Below, in pieces: positions 29,801 through 55,504 of a stretch of DNA of 64,000 bases (the stretch's first letter is position 1; every line of letters begins with the position of its first letter). Below the pieces are notes generated by a model. It saw only the letters and a program-made list of their open reading frames with translations, did not search any database and was not told where the DNA came from. This DNA is from Phaseolus vulgaris (taxonomy: Eukaryota; Streptophyta; Magnoliopsida; Fabales; Fabaceae): the NCBI RefSeq assembly GCF_000499845.2, contig NC_023754.2, forward strand, positions 19,222,111 to 19,286,110. The letters run 5' to 3'. Both the position numbers and the translations under genes were made by a program.

Positions 29801-31850
29801 TTGTCAAATGTGCAGAGCTTATTCGTGAGTTAGTTTTACATTATTTTTTCTTTGATCAAATTAATCGTTAAAACTACTTCTTATTCTTAAGCAATCATGT
29901 GTTTCGATACCACACTACTACATGTGTTTATCCTGTCATTATCTCTATTTTATATATAATATAAAACTTATATTTTTCTAATACAATCTCTTTATGTTCA
30001 ATATTATTGGATTTTGTGCTTGGATAATATGGTAGATGATCCAAAAATAAACTTAGATAAAATTCTAGTATGATAATTCAATACGAGTTTAAATCTAATA
30101 TAATATGCAAGTAAATTAAATAATTGAAGAGAGAAGTTGTAATCATGATGAACTTTAGTATATTTACTCTTCCCAATAAATATATGTAATTTGGCAACCA
30201 AAACACTGTTTAATTGCATTCTCCCCTTTCACCTAAACAAAATTTATTTGAATTTAATTGATTAAAAAGAATTTAATTTTATACAAATTAAAATGGTTCA
30301 AAATCAATTCCCTTCTTCCATCAAAATAAGTCTACAAATCTTAGGACTCTGCATTTCATCAAAGAAATAGCCTAAACTATTTAATGCACTAGTTTAATGA
30401 ATGTATGATAGATTCAGGAAGATTATGGACATTATGAAATCTATGATTGACGGTGGACATGTGGTAAAAAATACTCTGTCATGAAACGAAATCCACGATG
30501 CATTACAATTAGTCCATTTCATCACATATGAAGGGGTTGTTTACACTATATTTCACGTGTGTATAAAGCAAGTGATGAGAACATAGTATACTACTTAGGT
30601 TTTGTTTTCTTAAATTTAACAATGACATTGTACACAATTTTTTATCATTAATATATGAGATATTATAATTATTTATTGTGTTTACTTTAATGAATGTATT
30701 CATATTAAAAAAAAACCTTTATATTAATTGTGTTTAAAATAAAAAAAATGACTTTTTAAAATAAATTATTTTCCTTTAAAGTTAATTCAAATAAAATATA
30801 AACACATGTGAAAAAATCTAAAATATATGTATTTCAAAATGTATACAATTCATAATACATGTATATTTCAAATTGTAAATTATAAAATACAGAAGATATA
30901 TTTCATATTGCACATTTTAAAGTACATCTTTTGTATTTCATGTAAATTCAAGAATACAATTTTAAAAGAGTAAAAATGAATTTTCAAATTATAGGATGTG
31001 GCATTTTAAATTTATAGGGGTGCAGAATGCAGAGGCCCAAATCTTAAAATTATACTCCTAATGGAGGACCAATAGAAGCTGGGCTTTTATTGGGCCATGA
31101 CAGCGGCCAAGCCCAGCCTGAAATCTTATCGATTTCGTATTAGCGTCATCCACTTATTTTTCTTGCCCTATGATGGCAATAGAAAGGGAAAACAACCTAT
31201 TAATCTTCCAATGTAGACAATTTAATTTAGTTGTCATTTTAAAAAAAAATTATTTACTTTTTGAGAGCTTAAAAAATATTAATTATTCTTTGGTTGATTA
31301 TATTGTCCTCTTTTTACTTAATCTTTATTGTGATGTAAAAATGGAATAAGATAAAATAAAAAAACCTCATAAATATTTTATCAAGACTTGCAAAAATTCA
31401 AAACGCCAATATACCATTTTTTTGCAATTTTTTTTTAAATACTTTGAATACATTTTTAAATATATCTTAATTTTCTTTCTTTCTTTATTCTATGTATGAT
31501 ATATTAAAAAATAAAAGTTAAACGTAGCTCTTGGTTAAATGGATATTTAAAATAAAATTTTGATATTCATAATCATAAGATATTCATAATTTAAAAAAAA
31601 TAGATAAAAAATTATCAATATATGTAAAAAATTAAAATTATTAGATAGAAATAAATAATTTAAATATTCACAAATTTATAAAATATAATTAAAAATTAAT
31701 TTTGTATTAATTGAAATAATATTAATAACTTTTTATAATTTTAATGAATTGAATATTTACACATATATTACACATAATACCCAAAAAAAACTATTTTCAT
31801 AAAAAATAAAAGTAAAAACACAAATCCAACCACAGGCAACATATAATGGG

Positions 31851-32060
31851 AATAATTAATTATGTCTCATTTATAACATACTACATAATTGATTATGCCT
31901 TCAAAAGCAGTGGATAATGGATTATAGCTCATTTATAACATATTAGATAATTCATTATGTCTTTAAAACGATAATCTACATATTCGATTATGCCTTCAAA
32001 ACTAGCGATTAATCGATTATCTCTTATTTTATTTATATCATACTAGATAATCGATTATAC
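31851..32060. repeat. Degenerate tandem repeat built on ATAATCGATTAT-like palindromes
   Basis: Three imperfect units of roughly 60-95 bp combine (C)TCATTTATAACATA, (C)TA(C/G)ATAATTGATTATG and GATTATGCCTTCAAAA blocks. The half-palindromes degrade from AATCGATTAT (32,010-32,020 and 32,046-32,058) to AATTGATTAT and AATTCATTAT. No coding frame. Confidence 0.65.
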
Positions 32061-32554
32061 ATAAAAAAAAATAAATTTTAATATTGAAAATTTTAAAAAA
32101 TGTTTGAATTTTATAATATTTTTTTATTAATATATATATATATATATATAATATTTTTGTTTTATTATAAGTATATTTTTATTTTTATCATAACTATATT
32201 TAACATTTTTATCTTGTAATATAATTAGTATATTTTGGAAAATTATTTTTTAAATAATTTTAATTTTTTTTTATCATATACGATTGTTAATCAAATATGT
32301 AAATAAAAGATAACAATACAATATAATAAAATATTTATATTTTTATATTCATAAATTTATTTTTTAGAATTAAAAATTATGTATTTTTTTAAAAAAATTG
32401 GTTATGTTTTAAAAATTAGGAAATTAAAATAATTGTTACGTGGGTTCTTCCTCTCTTTTTATGAAGTTTATTTGTTTATATGAAAAAACAACTCATTCCA
32501 AGCTATTAGTCCACTCCTACGCTCGTATATCTTTGCCAATTTATGGAAGTAAAT

Positions 32555-32904
32555 TGTTAAGAAAGAGTGGACTTTAAGCCTAACTCAACCCCATAAAACT
32601 GGCTCAATGGGGTGAGGTTTGCACCCACTTATATACTATGAAAGGCTCTAATCTCTAGTCGATGTGAGATTTTCAACACACCCCCTCACGCCGAGACTAC
32701 CAACTCGTGCGTGGGACTATATATTTTGGGTGGTCCGATAGCGGCCCGATAGCAGGTGGCCTGATAAGCCCAACAAATACTCGCTAGGATAGGCTCGAAA
32801 TGGCTCTGATACCATGTTAAAGAGTGAACTTTAAGCCTAACTCAACCCCATAAAACCGGCTCATAGGATTAAGGTTTGCACCCACTTATATACAATGAAA
32901 GGCT
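32555..32904 (-). mobile_element. TRIM-like element, minus orientation, 5' LTR truncated
   Basis: Read on the minus strand: partial 5' LTR (32,904-32,815), primer site TGGTATCAGAGCCA (32,814-32,801), internal region of about 122 bp without coding capacity, a polypurine tract CGTGAGGGGGTG (32,690-32,679) and a full 124-bp 3' LTR (32,678-32,555) bounded by TG and CA. The LTR contains a TATATAAGTGGG promoter-like box. The structure is that of a terminal-repeat retrotransposon in miniature, which needs another element's proteins to move. Confidence 0.92.
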
Positions 32905-32992
32905 GCGTGACTTTGATGATGGTTCTGATTTTTAAATTTGAAATAAGGTGGAAAACCACGCTTTTTATAGCATGTATCAATGGTATGCCCTG

Positions 32993-33356
32993 TCGACTGG
33001 AGATTAGAGCCTTTCATAGTATATAAGTGGGTGCAAACCTCACCTTATTGAGCCGGTTTTATGGGGTTGAGTTAGGCTTAAAGTCCACTTCGTAATATGA
33101 TATCAGAGCCATTTCGAGCCTATCCTAGACAGTGTTTGTGTTGGGCCTATCGTGCCACCTGCTATCGGGCCGCTATCGGACCACCCATAATATATAGTCC
33201 CACGCACGAGTTGGTAGTCTCGACGTGAGGGGGTGTGTTGGAGATCCCACATCGACTAGATATTAGAGCCTTTCATAGTATATAAGTGGGTGCAAACCTC
33301 ACCTTATTGAGTCGGTTTTATGGGGTTGAGTTAGGCTTAAAGTCCACTTCGTAATA
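32993..33356 (+). mobile_element. TRIM-like element, plus orientation, 5' LTR slightly truncated
   Basis: Partial 5' LTR (32,993-33,097), primer site with one change (TGATATCAGAGCCA, 33,098-33,111), internal region of about 124 bp (33,112-33,235) ending in the polypurine tract CGTGAGGGGGTG, and a 121-bp 3' LTR (33,236-33,356). The two LTRs are nearly identical over their shared length. It sits head to head with the minus-strand copy at 32,555-32,904, with only about 88 bp between. Confidence 0.92.
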
Positions 33357-33639
33357 TAATTCGAAATCCTCCCGTAAATTTATCCTCGGTCACAATAAAT
33401 AAACAAAATCAAACACAACATAAGTAAATTTTTATTTGATGAACAATAAAATATAAAAAATGAAATTAATGGGAGTACTAAGGATACTCCAATCTATATA
33501 AAAAAAATTATCTAAAAAAATAAATAAATTAGGATACAATCACTTGACTCTGTCTTACATGAAATTCTCATCCTACCAAAATTACAAACTCTCTCATTAG
33601 ATAAACAAAAAAATATTCCTTCTAACTAACTTATTAGAT

Positions 33640-33750
33640 TTTGTTTTTGTTAACATATGAGTTTTGGTCTAATCCTCCCATATTTTTGTATTTTTTTTCT
33701 TTTTTTAATAGTATTTTTTCACGTGATAACAAATGATGGTTGTTGTTGGA
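33640..33750 (-). repeat. Dispersed unclassified repeat, copy 3 (inverted, partial)
   Basis: On the minus strand this reads ACAACAACCATCATTTGTTA, then an A-rich TATTAAAAAAAG run and TACAAAAATATG. AGGATTAGACCAAAACTCAT and ATGTTAACAAAAAC follow, which matches copy 2 almost base for base over about 100 bp. Confidence 0.7.
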
Positions 33751-36700
33751 GGTGTCAAGTCATAAAAGCTTTTATATATATATATATATAACTCTTAGAT
33801 CTTCTTAATCCTTTCACAAGTATTTTATGGTTGAGTTTAGGGTTATGTGAACTCCTGACAGTTATGGAAGATAAGACAAATGACAATCAATATGTGAAGG
33901 AAGCAAAAGACACAATAACTTCTACAACCACCAAGCTACAAAATAATATTTTCGCAAAGTAGAACCGTCTTTCAATACTTATTGTCATTTCATATCTTAT
34001 TTACCTTGAAAATTTAACTACTAAAATGAGTTATTATTTCTGCATAAAATAAGATTTATTGTAAGAAATGACACAAAAGCCAAACCTCAAACTCCAAAAT
34101 AATTTGTTGTTAATTGTGGATTAAGATAATTCTTAGAATAACTTGACAAACACTATATGTGAAAGGTAACCATTTCAATGGTGACGGTTTGTAGGGACCA
34201 GTACATTGAGTGTGCGAAGTTTGAATAAATGTATATAACAATCATATGATCGAATTTGAACAGAGTTACATGCATTTGGCTGCTTCCAAGTTTAAAATCA
34301 ACGAAAACACTTAAAAGCACTTTATTTTGTTGTCAAATTCAAACTGTGCCATCAGTTTAATTGTGACTTCTAACCGATCAGAAAACATTAAATTTTCAAA
34401 TGTAATGATGATTCAAAATTATTTCTCATTTTTCTGCATAATAAATACCATTAATCCATGCTTTGAATTGCATATATATATATATATATATTTATCTATG
34501 AGCTAGCTTTTAATTGAATATTGATGTGGGAAATGTTGAATTTTCATCAGCCGGCTATGAATAGGTTTATTGTAAGTATTATGTGATGGCAACAAATAAC
34601 ATATGATATTTATTTATTTGATGAAGTAATAATGTAGAAGCTCGAATTATGATTTTTATTATACACGATATAGATGTGTATTTAATATGTGGGCCTATAT
34701 ATATATTGCTGATAAGGTATTGTGAATTATTTGTAAACTATTAATGCTTGATTTCTATTCAAAATACTATACATAACAAAGAGGGCAACCAATAATTAAT
34801 GTATAGAGTGATAGCAAGTTTTCAAAATTTAATTTTTCTACTTAAATTTAGAAACAATTTTGTTCAATTAAAAAAAAGTTTTTAAATTAATTTAAATTTT
34901 ATTTTATCTGATTTTGAAAAGCAAACTTTTCGTAGATGTAGTTATAGGTTTTTAGAAGTGACTGTTTCTGTACGAAGATTTTTATAAAATTAGTACTCAA
35001 AAGTGTTTACGTAAAAGATTTCCTAAACAAACTCTTTAATGTGATTCAATTTCATTAGAGGTGACAATAAATTAAGTGATCTGTTGACATAGTTATACAA
35101 GTTTGTTTTCCAGTAATAAAAAGAATATAGGTATACATTTCTTATTTCTTATGAATAACTAGCGTCATATCAAAATTAAATTCATGAATAAATTTCAATT
35201 TAATGAATATAATGAAAGACAAAGTTTTTATAGTGTAATCACTGTAAAAAATAAAGATTAAAAAGAACAACATTAAATAGCTTTTTAGACCACACAAAAT
35301 AAAAAAGAACAACTTATAAAATTGAATAGTATCTTAAGTAATTTTTTTTCTCAACAAAGAATTAATGAATTAAGAAAGACACTTCAAGAATGTCTCAATC
35401 CTTATACATAATCAAAATTCACGCCACCTAACTATCTATTGCAACAACGTACATGTTTCAAAATGGTTAAGATCAAGGCTTACGAAACCTATAACAAAAA
35501 CATCTGTCATTGCCCATACAAACATAATTATGCAGCAAAAAAACATAAATTTATCCATAAAAAACTGTATTCTAGTTTAACCAATACTACACATAAAGCT
35601 CACCACCAAGTACATCTATGTTGCTACCAATCTAACCATCACTAAAAATGTGCTTGTACGGCTTCTGCGTTATCCGCTATTGCATTTGCTCTGGATGCGG
35701 CAGGTGATCAAGGTTTAAAAGAGCTACAAGCAGTCTTCTTAACATTCCACCAATTCCGCAATCTGATTGATGTTCAAGCTATGCAACAAAATTGTGTAAC
35801 CTACACCAAAAAACACCATACTTCCCTCCCTCGTGGCCATCACACAAGGAAACATCACTGCACCTTTATGCTATAATGCACATTCTTGCCATCACACAAG
35901 GAACATAAGTAATAATCGATGGACTTTGCATATCTAAGATTTGACTTTAAAAGGGATAGTCATAGTCATAATAGGTTATGAATTACATAAAGGGTTAAAT
36001 ATGTTTTCATTTCTTGTTCAAACTATAGACTATCTAGATATTTGTAATATGAAAATGATTACGATAAGACATTTTGTATGTGAAATTAATTTAATTTGAT
36101 GTTTCACTCCATCAATTCATTGGAAGTAGTTATAGTGAGCATCTGCAATCAAAACAACCACAAATTGAAAAAAAAAACACTAATAATCTTTGGAAAAAAA
36201 CTAACAATCATTTCACATGTAAGACTCATTCCAATCATTTTCATATTACAGGTACCTTTGAACCTAAAACGAAAACTAATTTCGTATTATAATAGAAAGA
36301 TTTTTTTTTTAATTCTTACATAAATAATCCCCAAATTTTTATCTAAACACAATGCTATAATCACAATTCACATGACTCAACCTCCATGAATGTGATGAAA
36401 CTTGACTTTTATGCTTTATGTGATGCCTCTTCTTCAATGTGAAATGTCAATTATGCATCAATAGTTTTTCATTATGAAAGACCCAGACACACCTTAGAAG
36501 TAGTTAGTTACAAATAAATCTCGTATTAAAGTTTTATGATTATCAATATCAATGTTTTAAACGACTATGTATATAACAAATGCTATTTTTTATGAAGTGG
36601 AATTGAAATGTTAAATAAAAAATATGAATGAGTTCATGTGTAAAATATATAGTTATATTTTTTAATTTAAGATTATTTTTTTTAAAGTATAACATTTTCT

Positions 36701-39700
36701 ATTACATAAACTAAATCCTAAAACCCTAAACCCTACGATATCAATAACAATATCTCATACAAAACTCATCACTTAGCCATAAAAAAATTACTAAAACAAT
36801 TATCTTCATTTTAACAAACAAATTTTAAAGTTTAAATATATTTTTCTTTATTATTTTTATACATATTTCACTATTTGTTATATTTTAAAAAGGAAAACTT
36901 GAATGGCGATATCATAATTACTAATTTTATTTTTTATACACCCATATGTCTTAATTGATCCATGGTAATGCAAAGAATTAAACAGACTTTACTCATAAAA
37001 AAAGTATATTGAATAGTTTTTGGTGCAATTCTGCAACAATATTGCTTTGACTATTAACAGTTTATTTATTTTTTATTATTGTTACTTTAAACAAATATTT
37101 TTTTTAGTAATATATTTCGATTTCTTAATTTCATATTTCAACTTGACTCAAGTATCATAGTCATGTCTTCTAACTAGTATGCATGTTCACAATTGGATAT
37201 ATATATATATATATGCATGTCAGTTGGAATATTGTTGTTAGTTTGTATACTGAAAAAATGTCAAGAGAGAAAAAAATAATTATTCTATTATTGATATAAT
37301 AATAATAATAATTACTAGGACAATTAATTATTACTGATGTTCATGATATTAATTTAGTATGTCTAACTTAACTGCACTAAGTTTATTAACAATGGATATA
37401 TTAAATACAACTATTATGTAGCCTGTAAAAAAATTATGGACCAATATTTTTATTTTATAACAAAATAACTTTGACAGGTTGAGAGATTTAATTTTTAATT
37501 ATGTTTAATCACAAAATTTTCTACATGTAAAATTATATTTAACAGAAGCTATATGATCAATGCACATATATTTATAATTCAATGATCCATTCATGTTTGC
37601 ATTTTTATTTCTTACAGTTTAATGATTATGTAATTGTAAAAAAACTATGTCAATTTTACACATTATAATTTATAAATTATTGCTGATATAATTTTTAATA
37701 GAATTATGATTAAAGTCAGTAAACTTACAACTAAATCCCTTCATTATTTTTGGTCAGAAATTTAATTTGTAACACTTATATAAAGTCGATGTGATACATT
37801 GACATGTAAAAACTATGAAATAAAAAAAAAATTAAATTAATAAAAATCTAATAGTGATCAAGGGAAGGTGTTTGACTTTTCCCAAAGTTACTTTGTTAAT
37901 TATTATATATATTCATGTTCCATTATTGTATCTCTATTAGGTTAGTTATCACATCATGGAATGATCATTTAACTTTTATATGAACTATGATAAAATGAAC
38001 AACTTTACATTCAAAACACAAAAAATATAATAAATTCTTTCTACATACTTTCTTCACAAACAATCCATTTAAAATAAACAAGACAAACAAAAACACAATC
38101 TGAGACCGAGAGAATGGTAACAAGTTATAGTATTAGTGCGATTATGTTAAGTTTAACCTTATATTAAACAAAAATTAACCAATATATGTTGAAACTTCTC
38201 ACGATTAGTGGCATTTGGTATACTTTCTCTTTCTGCAATTGCACATGTTTGACAAAAGGTGCAAATTTCGAAAAAAGTAACATTAAAAAAGAGAGACTAA
38301 TTGCTATTAGTTTGGTATAGTAATTACTAATGGTTGCTTTCTAGACAAGTATATATAGTGGATTAATTTTAGGTTTGCCTAATCCCAACTATTGGTTCAC
38401 CTATTTGACATTATTTTCTTTTTAGACTAAGTAATCACCAATTTCATAGGATTAGGTCGTAATCGAAAGTGTGAAACGGTATGAACACTTTCAACGAGGA
38501 ATATAGAAAGTTGATTTAGTGATTCGTGTGGATGACCACAGCTTTGTGTTTCGATCAATTACTTTCATCAAACCAAGGTGTTTTTATAAAATAAATTTAA
38601 AGATTAGTAAAATGCGTGACATTGAAAGTTTATTTACATACCATTTTTTTAATAACACTATTACATTAATTTTTCGTTTCAATTCTCAACTTTGCTATAT
38701 TGACATCAACACGTTTTCTTTCTCCCTGGTTACGTACAAAAAGTTGTGAGATCAACAATAACAATTAGTCAATATATTTATTCTGGTTGTTAGATATTTT
38801 TTATGATTAAAATATTTTAAAGTGTTCTCTTTAATTATATATAATTATATATGTAATATATTGTTGAAGATATTAATTAAAAATAATAAGCGTAAAATTT
38901 ATTTTATAAGCTAATTTTATAAAATCGAGTTAAATTTAAATTTTACTTTTTTATAATATAAAAACTATTTAGAATCTATTATAATAAGATTTTGTTGGAC
39001 TTATCATATAAATATAAATATAATAATAATAATAATAATTATTATTAATATTGTATGAGAGTGTTAATTTGGTTAATATAATATTTTGTTCAAGGAATAT
39101 AATTTGTATTCTCTTAATTTATTAACTTAAAATGTTTTTTTATTCTACATAGTCCTCCAATATTAATTAGCATGGGACTGAATCACCAATTTAATTTAAT
39201 AAACTATAGGTAAATCGATCCTCAAAACTAATAAACAATTATACAACAATTAATATTTTTTAAATAAACAACAATGAAATAATTATGAAATTGTAAGTTA
39301 TTAATCAATTTAGTGTTACGAAAACAAATATAGCCAAAGCATTAGTGGAATACAAAATCATTTTTTTTATCCTTATTTTTTTGTCATTTTTTGCATTGAT
39401 CTTGTAACTTGCATATCGAGAAAATGCTACCACATTAGGATGAAACCTGATTAATGCCATAAACTGACAAATAAAGAAAACCAGTACGAAATTATTTGAC
39501 AAAAGAACAGAAACATTTTTTGGACAGAGGAAAAACACATAGGAAAAGGGAAAGATGGAAAAATATTCTATGAAAGTTTTGAGTATTATGTGAGACCGAT
39601 TTATGTGTTCTTTAATTATTGTCATTTAGGTATTTAACAAATGTTAGAAGACATAATCTAGTATTAAAGTGGGTAAAATAATTGATGATTTTTAATTTCA

Positions 39701-39965
39701 AACTAATTTGGACGATATTTATAATTTCATAACTAAATTTATTGATAATCTATAATTTAATGATTATTTAATTAATTTCAAATATTAGTTTAACACTGCT
39801 ACAATTTCGACCAGATTACTCGATGATTTATTCGACATTAATTTCTGAAATTTGAACATTAATAAAATAAATTAAGAAAATTAAAATTTTGTTTGATTGT
39901 GTATGTAGTTAAGGGTCTTTTTGAATTAGCCAATACCATTATCATTTCTTTGTAATAACCTAGGT
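33751..39965. other. Long AT-rich spacer
   Basis: No gene supported. A more balanced stretch at about 35,430-35,910 has no continuous frame and no family match. Open frames at 35,439-35,645, 36,096-36,323, 38,519-38,749 and 39,305-39,625 are short and of low complexity. TA and AAT microsatellites are scattered through it. Confidence 0.55.
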
Positions 39966-40382
39966 AGCACAGACACTATGATACATACATGAAAATACAT
40001 ATAATTTTTAAAATGGAGGATAAAAGACACGAATCTATATATTATATAATTATAAATTATGTAAATTGATAATAAAGATTTATATGCACAAGTATGTTTC
40101 CATTCATTTGTAGCAGAAAAATATTTTTTATGATTGGTTTAAAAGGATTTGTTTTTTATTTTTATAATCATAATAAAAATTTATATAATAAGTTTGAGTT
40201 TTTAGAAAATTAATGTATTTCTCTTTTTTAAAATTGTGTTAGAACCATGATAAAATTGTCAGAAATCCAACAAATATTTTTTGAATTATTCACGTGTCCT
40301 ATGAGTTTTGTACAAATATCGGTGTCCAATATCTGTGTCTAACACGGACACACCATTTAAGAAGAGTCTCTAAGCCATAACA
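39966..40382 (+). repeat. Dispersed repeat, copy B (about 415 bp)
   Basis: Colinear with copy A at 3,980-4,380. Copy B keeps a more complete terminal block rich in GTGTCC/GGACAC (CGGTGTCCAATATC, TAACACGGACACACC), which is only partly preserved in A (TATCCGACACGTC). It lies about 0.25 kb left of the receptor-kinase promoter region. Confidence 0.75.
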
Positions 40383-40627
40383 CCTTAGCTTAGAGTGATT
40401 AAAACATACTACAATTTTAAATTTGGATTCTTTAATTTTGATATATTAAAAAAAAACTGAAGAGAAAATGTGATTCTTCAACCCAACTGTGTGGTGTATA
40501 ATTGTTGAAAACATTTCACATTTGATAATTAATTTGTTATCATTTTACACTTTAATTTTTGTATGTTGAATCAGTATATTATATTGCACTAAATAAATGA
40601 TGTTAATATCTTAAACAAAATCTCTAG

Positions 40628-41426
40628 TTGGTAGTTGGGCGTTGTCCCTTGGTGGTTTTGGGTTTAATGAATGTCTCGTTCATGTATCCTGAAAGTCAAA
40701 GTCGCCCACCTTTTCATTTCAGAGCTTCTTTATTTGTTTTTTCTTTCACCATTTTTTTAATGCATTTGGTTCAAATACACTGTTGTGAAAACATGGCCTT
40801 CTCACATCATCAACCCCCACATGTTATGCTGCGTTTCTTGTTGTGGCGACCTGGTCTCCCAGACAAGACAATACCCACGAACCGTCGCACACTGTGACGC
40901 CCTTTCACTTTCACCTTCTTGGTACTTAACATGTCGCACACCCATCTGTTCCTTTTTTGCTTTTTTACTTTATTTATGTATTTGTTTCAAAGTTTGAGTC
41001 TTTTTGTATTTTGGCTTCAGTTTTGCTTCTCTTGTCTCAGGTAGTCTCCTTTAGTTTCAAAGGGTTGTTTCTGAATTGGCTTTTGCTTTAGTTTAATAGC
41101 TGCTGGGGTTTTGAGCTTGTATGCATGTTTCTTACTTGGAATGGGATGATTGTGGTATTGATGTATCAGTCTATGCTAGTCCATTATCAGTATGATTTCA
41201 GCTGAATATGTCTGCAAACATATGTATTGATTGCCTTTTTATGTGAAGCATAGTTGTATGAATCTCTTAGGGGCTAATTGACATGAATCCTTTTTTTTAA
41301 TGCAACATATCAATGAAATCCTCTCTCAATTTTTCATAACATGGTTTGTTGTTATCAGGGAGAGAAAAGTACACTGCTTAGTTCATGAGAGATATTTGAG
41401 AGTTCTAGTGTTTTTGCATTCTTGGG
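40628..41426 (+). promoter_or_regulatory. Probable promoter and 5' UTR of the LRR receptor kinase, possible leader intron
   Basis: This stretch is less AT-rich than the spacer to its left. It contains a W-box core (AAAGTCAAAGT, about 40,690-40,700) and CT-rich leader-like sequence around 40,900-41,035. A possible 5' UTR intron runs from the donor TCAG|GTAGTC at 41,041 to the acceptor TTATCAG at 41,358, just 70 bp before the start codon. No TATA box stands out. Small open frames here show no family resemblance. Confidence 0.4.
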
Positions 41427-53915
<12,489 letters not shown>

Positions 53916-55504
53916 AATTATACAACTTCACCAATCATGCTCATTCAAATGAGCCTGTGCATTAAATAATGTGAACTACTTTTCATTTTCACCCTTTAAA
54001 TTTTCTTCTTTGTATAATATGATACACTGATAGAGCTCTAGCTGGTAAATAACATCGATTTTGTACACCATCATATGCTCACTGGTTGTTTATATGTAGT
54101 GTTTGGTTAATATTCTCAAACTTATCGTTTAATTAAGATTATTATTTTATCAAAGTCAACCAAGAGAATCATAGTCAATATTATTAAGAGTGACATTGAT
54201 AATTATTGAAAAAAATCTGACTATAAATTTTTTTATCAAGTCAAGTAGGAGAATATTTTGATTGGAAAAAAATAACTCTAGACATCAAAGTTGAAAAAAT
54301 TACCTTAATAATCAGTATTAGTTAAAATAATTTTGGTAAGCATTAATAACAAAATATTGTAGGTAAATGTTAATAGAGTAAACCTTTGGTAACTTCTATT
54401 GAATTTTTTTTATACTTTAGGCGAAAAATAATCTTAAAAAAATCCATCGATTTTTTTGTGTGAATTGTTAAATGTTATTTAATATATAAATAAATATTTG
54501 TATTTGGTGGAAATTTACTCAAAATTAAAATTCAATAAATTTAAATAGTTTTATTCAAATAAAGAATTTAAATTTATTTCAAAAATATAAATAATTTTAA
54601 TTTAAAGCAATTTGAATTGAAAATATTTTAATTTGAATAAAATTGTAAAATTATCGATATAAACACCTGCTAAATCTTTTATAGACTAAAAAACGTAAAC
54701 CTGATATTTTTCTGCTTAAAAATGTTTGGAGAAACTTCTCATTAGCATTTTTAAGATAGAAAAAAGTAAATAAAATAAACCAAATCTTTTATAAGGTAAA
54801 TATATCTTGTGCAGGAGTTAAAACGAATAATTTAAGTTATATAAAAAAATTAACAAATTAATTTTTATACAAACTAATTTTAATTTTAAAAAATATTTAT
54901 TTTCTACATTAAAAAAATACTAACAGAAAAACTAAAATTTTAGATTTATGAATAAATTAATATCAATTTACCTGGCAGAACTACTCAAGCCCAAGCTACA
55001 AGGATACCATTTGATTAATAAGCTTTAGGTAATTGCTTCCGCACACCGAATGATTTTGAACTTACAATCAATGAATTTCTAAAATTCCAAAATTATTCTT
55101 TATTATGAAATTAAAAATCTAAAATTGAAAAATACATCCTAATTTCTTTTTTCAGAATATAATTTTGACGTTTCGAAAATGAAATATACTTTAAAAACCA
55201 AAATCTCATTCTAAAAAGATAAATTTGAAATACAAATAATAGATTTCAGAAAGAAGGTTTAAAAAACAAATCTATAAACATATTCTTAGTCTGGAAAATA
55301 TATTCCAGAATACAGTTGAAAATCAACCTTATTCATACCTATATTATTATTAAGTAATAAAACATATATGAAAGAAACGTGTGAAACGTTTCCATCAAGG
55401 GAGAATTAAAATGGACCTTTTTATTCTTTTTAAATTGTTACGAAATCATTTTAAGTCGGTGGAAGTTAAAAGGCTTACCTAAATCAAATTTATTTTTTTA
55501 ATGT
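53916..55504. other. Receptor-kinase 3' UTR and AT-rich spacer
   Basis: The first 100-200 bp after the stop probably forms the 3' UTR (GTATAATATGATAC near 54,012-54,025). The rest is AT-rich and non-coding up to the RPL10 promoter. Confidence 0.5.

Larger units (their letters stand above)
23706..32554. other. Long AT-rich spacer with scattered repeats
   Basis: No gene supported across about 8.8 kb. Contents are the small tandem duplications at 24.8 and 25.9 kb, a 30-bp sequence repeated at 25,450 and 26,241, dispersed repeat copy 2, the palindromic-repeat cluster at 31.9 kb, and two less AT-rich islands at about 29,165-29,340 and 31,000-31,200. Open frames at 25,164-25,355, 28,534-28,737 and 30,004-30,219 resemble nothing I know. 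Confidence 0.55.

Noticed and set aside
39305..39625. 106-codon minus-strand frame
   Set aside because: Long for AT-rich spacer, but composed of Phe/Ile/Asn/Lys codons, with no recognisable domain and no promoter or splice context.
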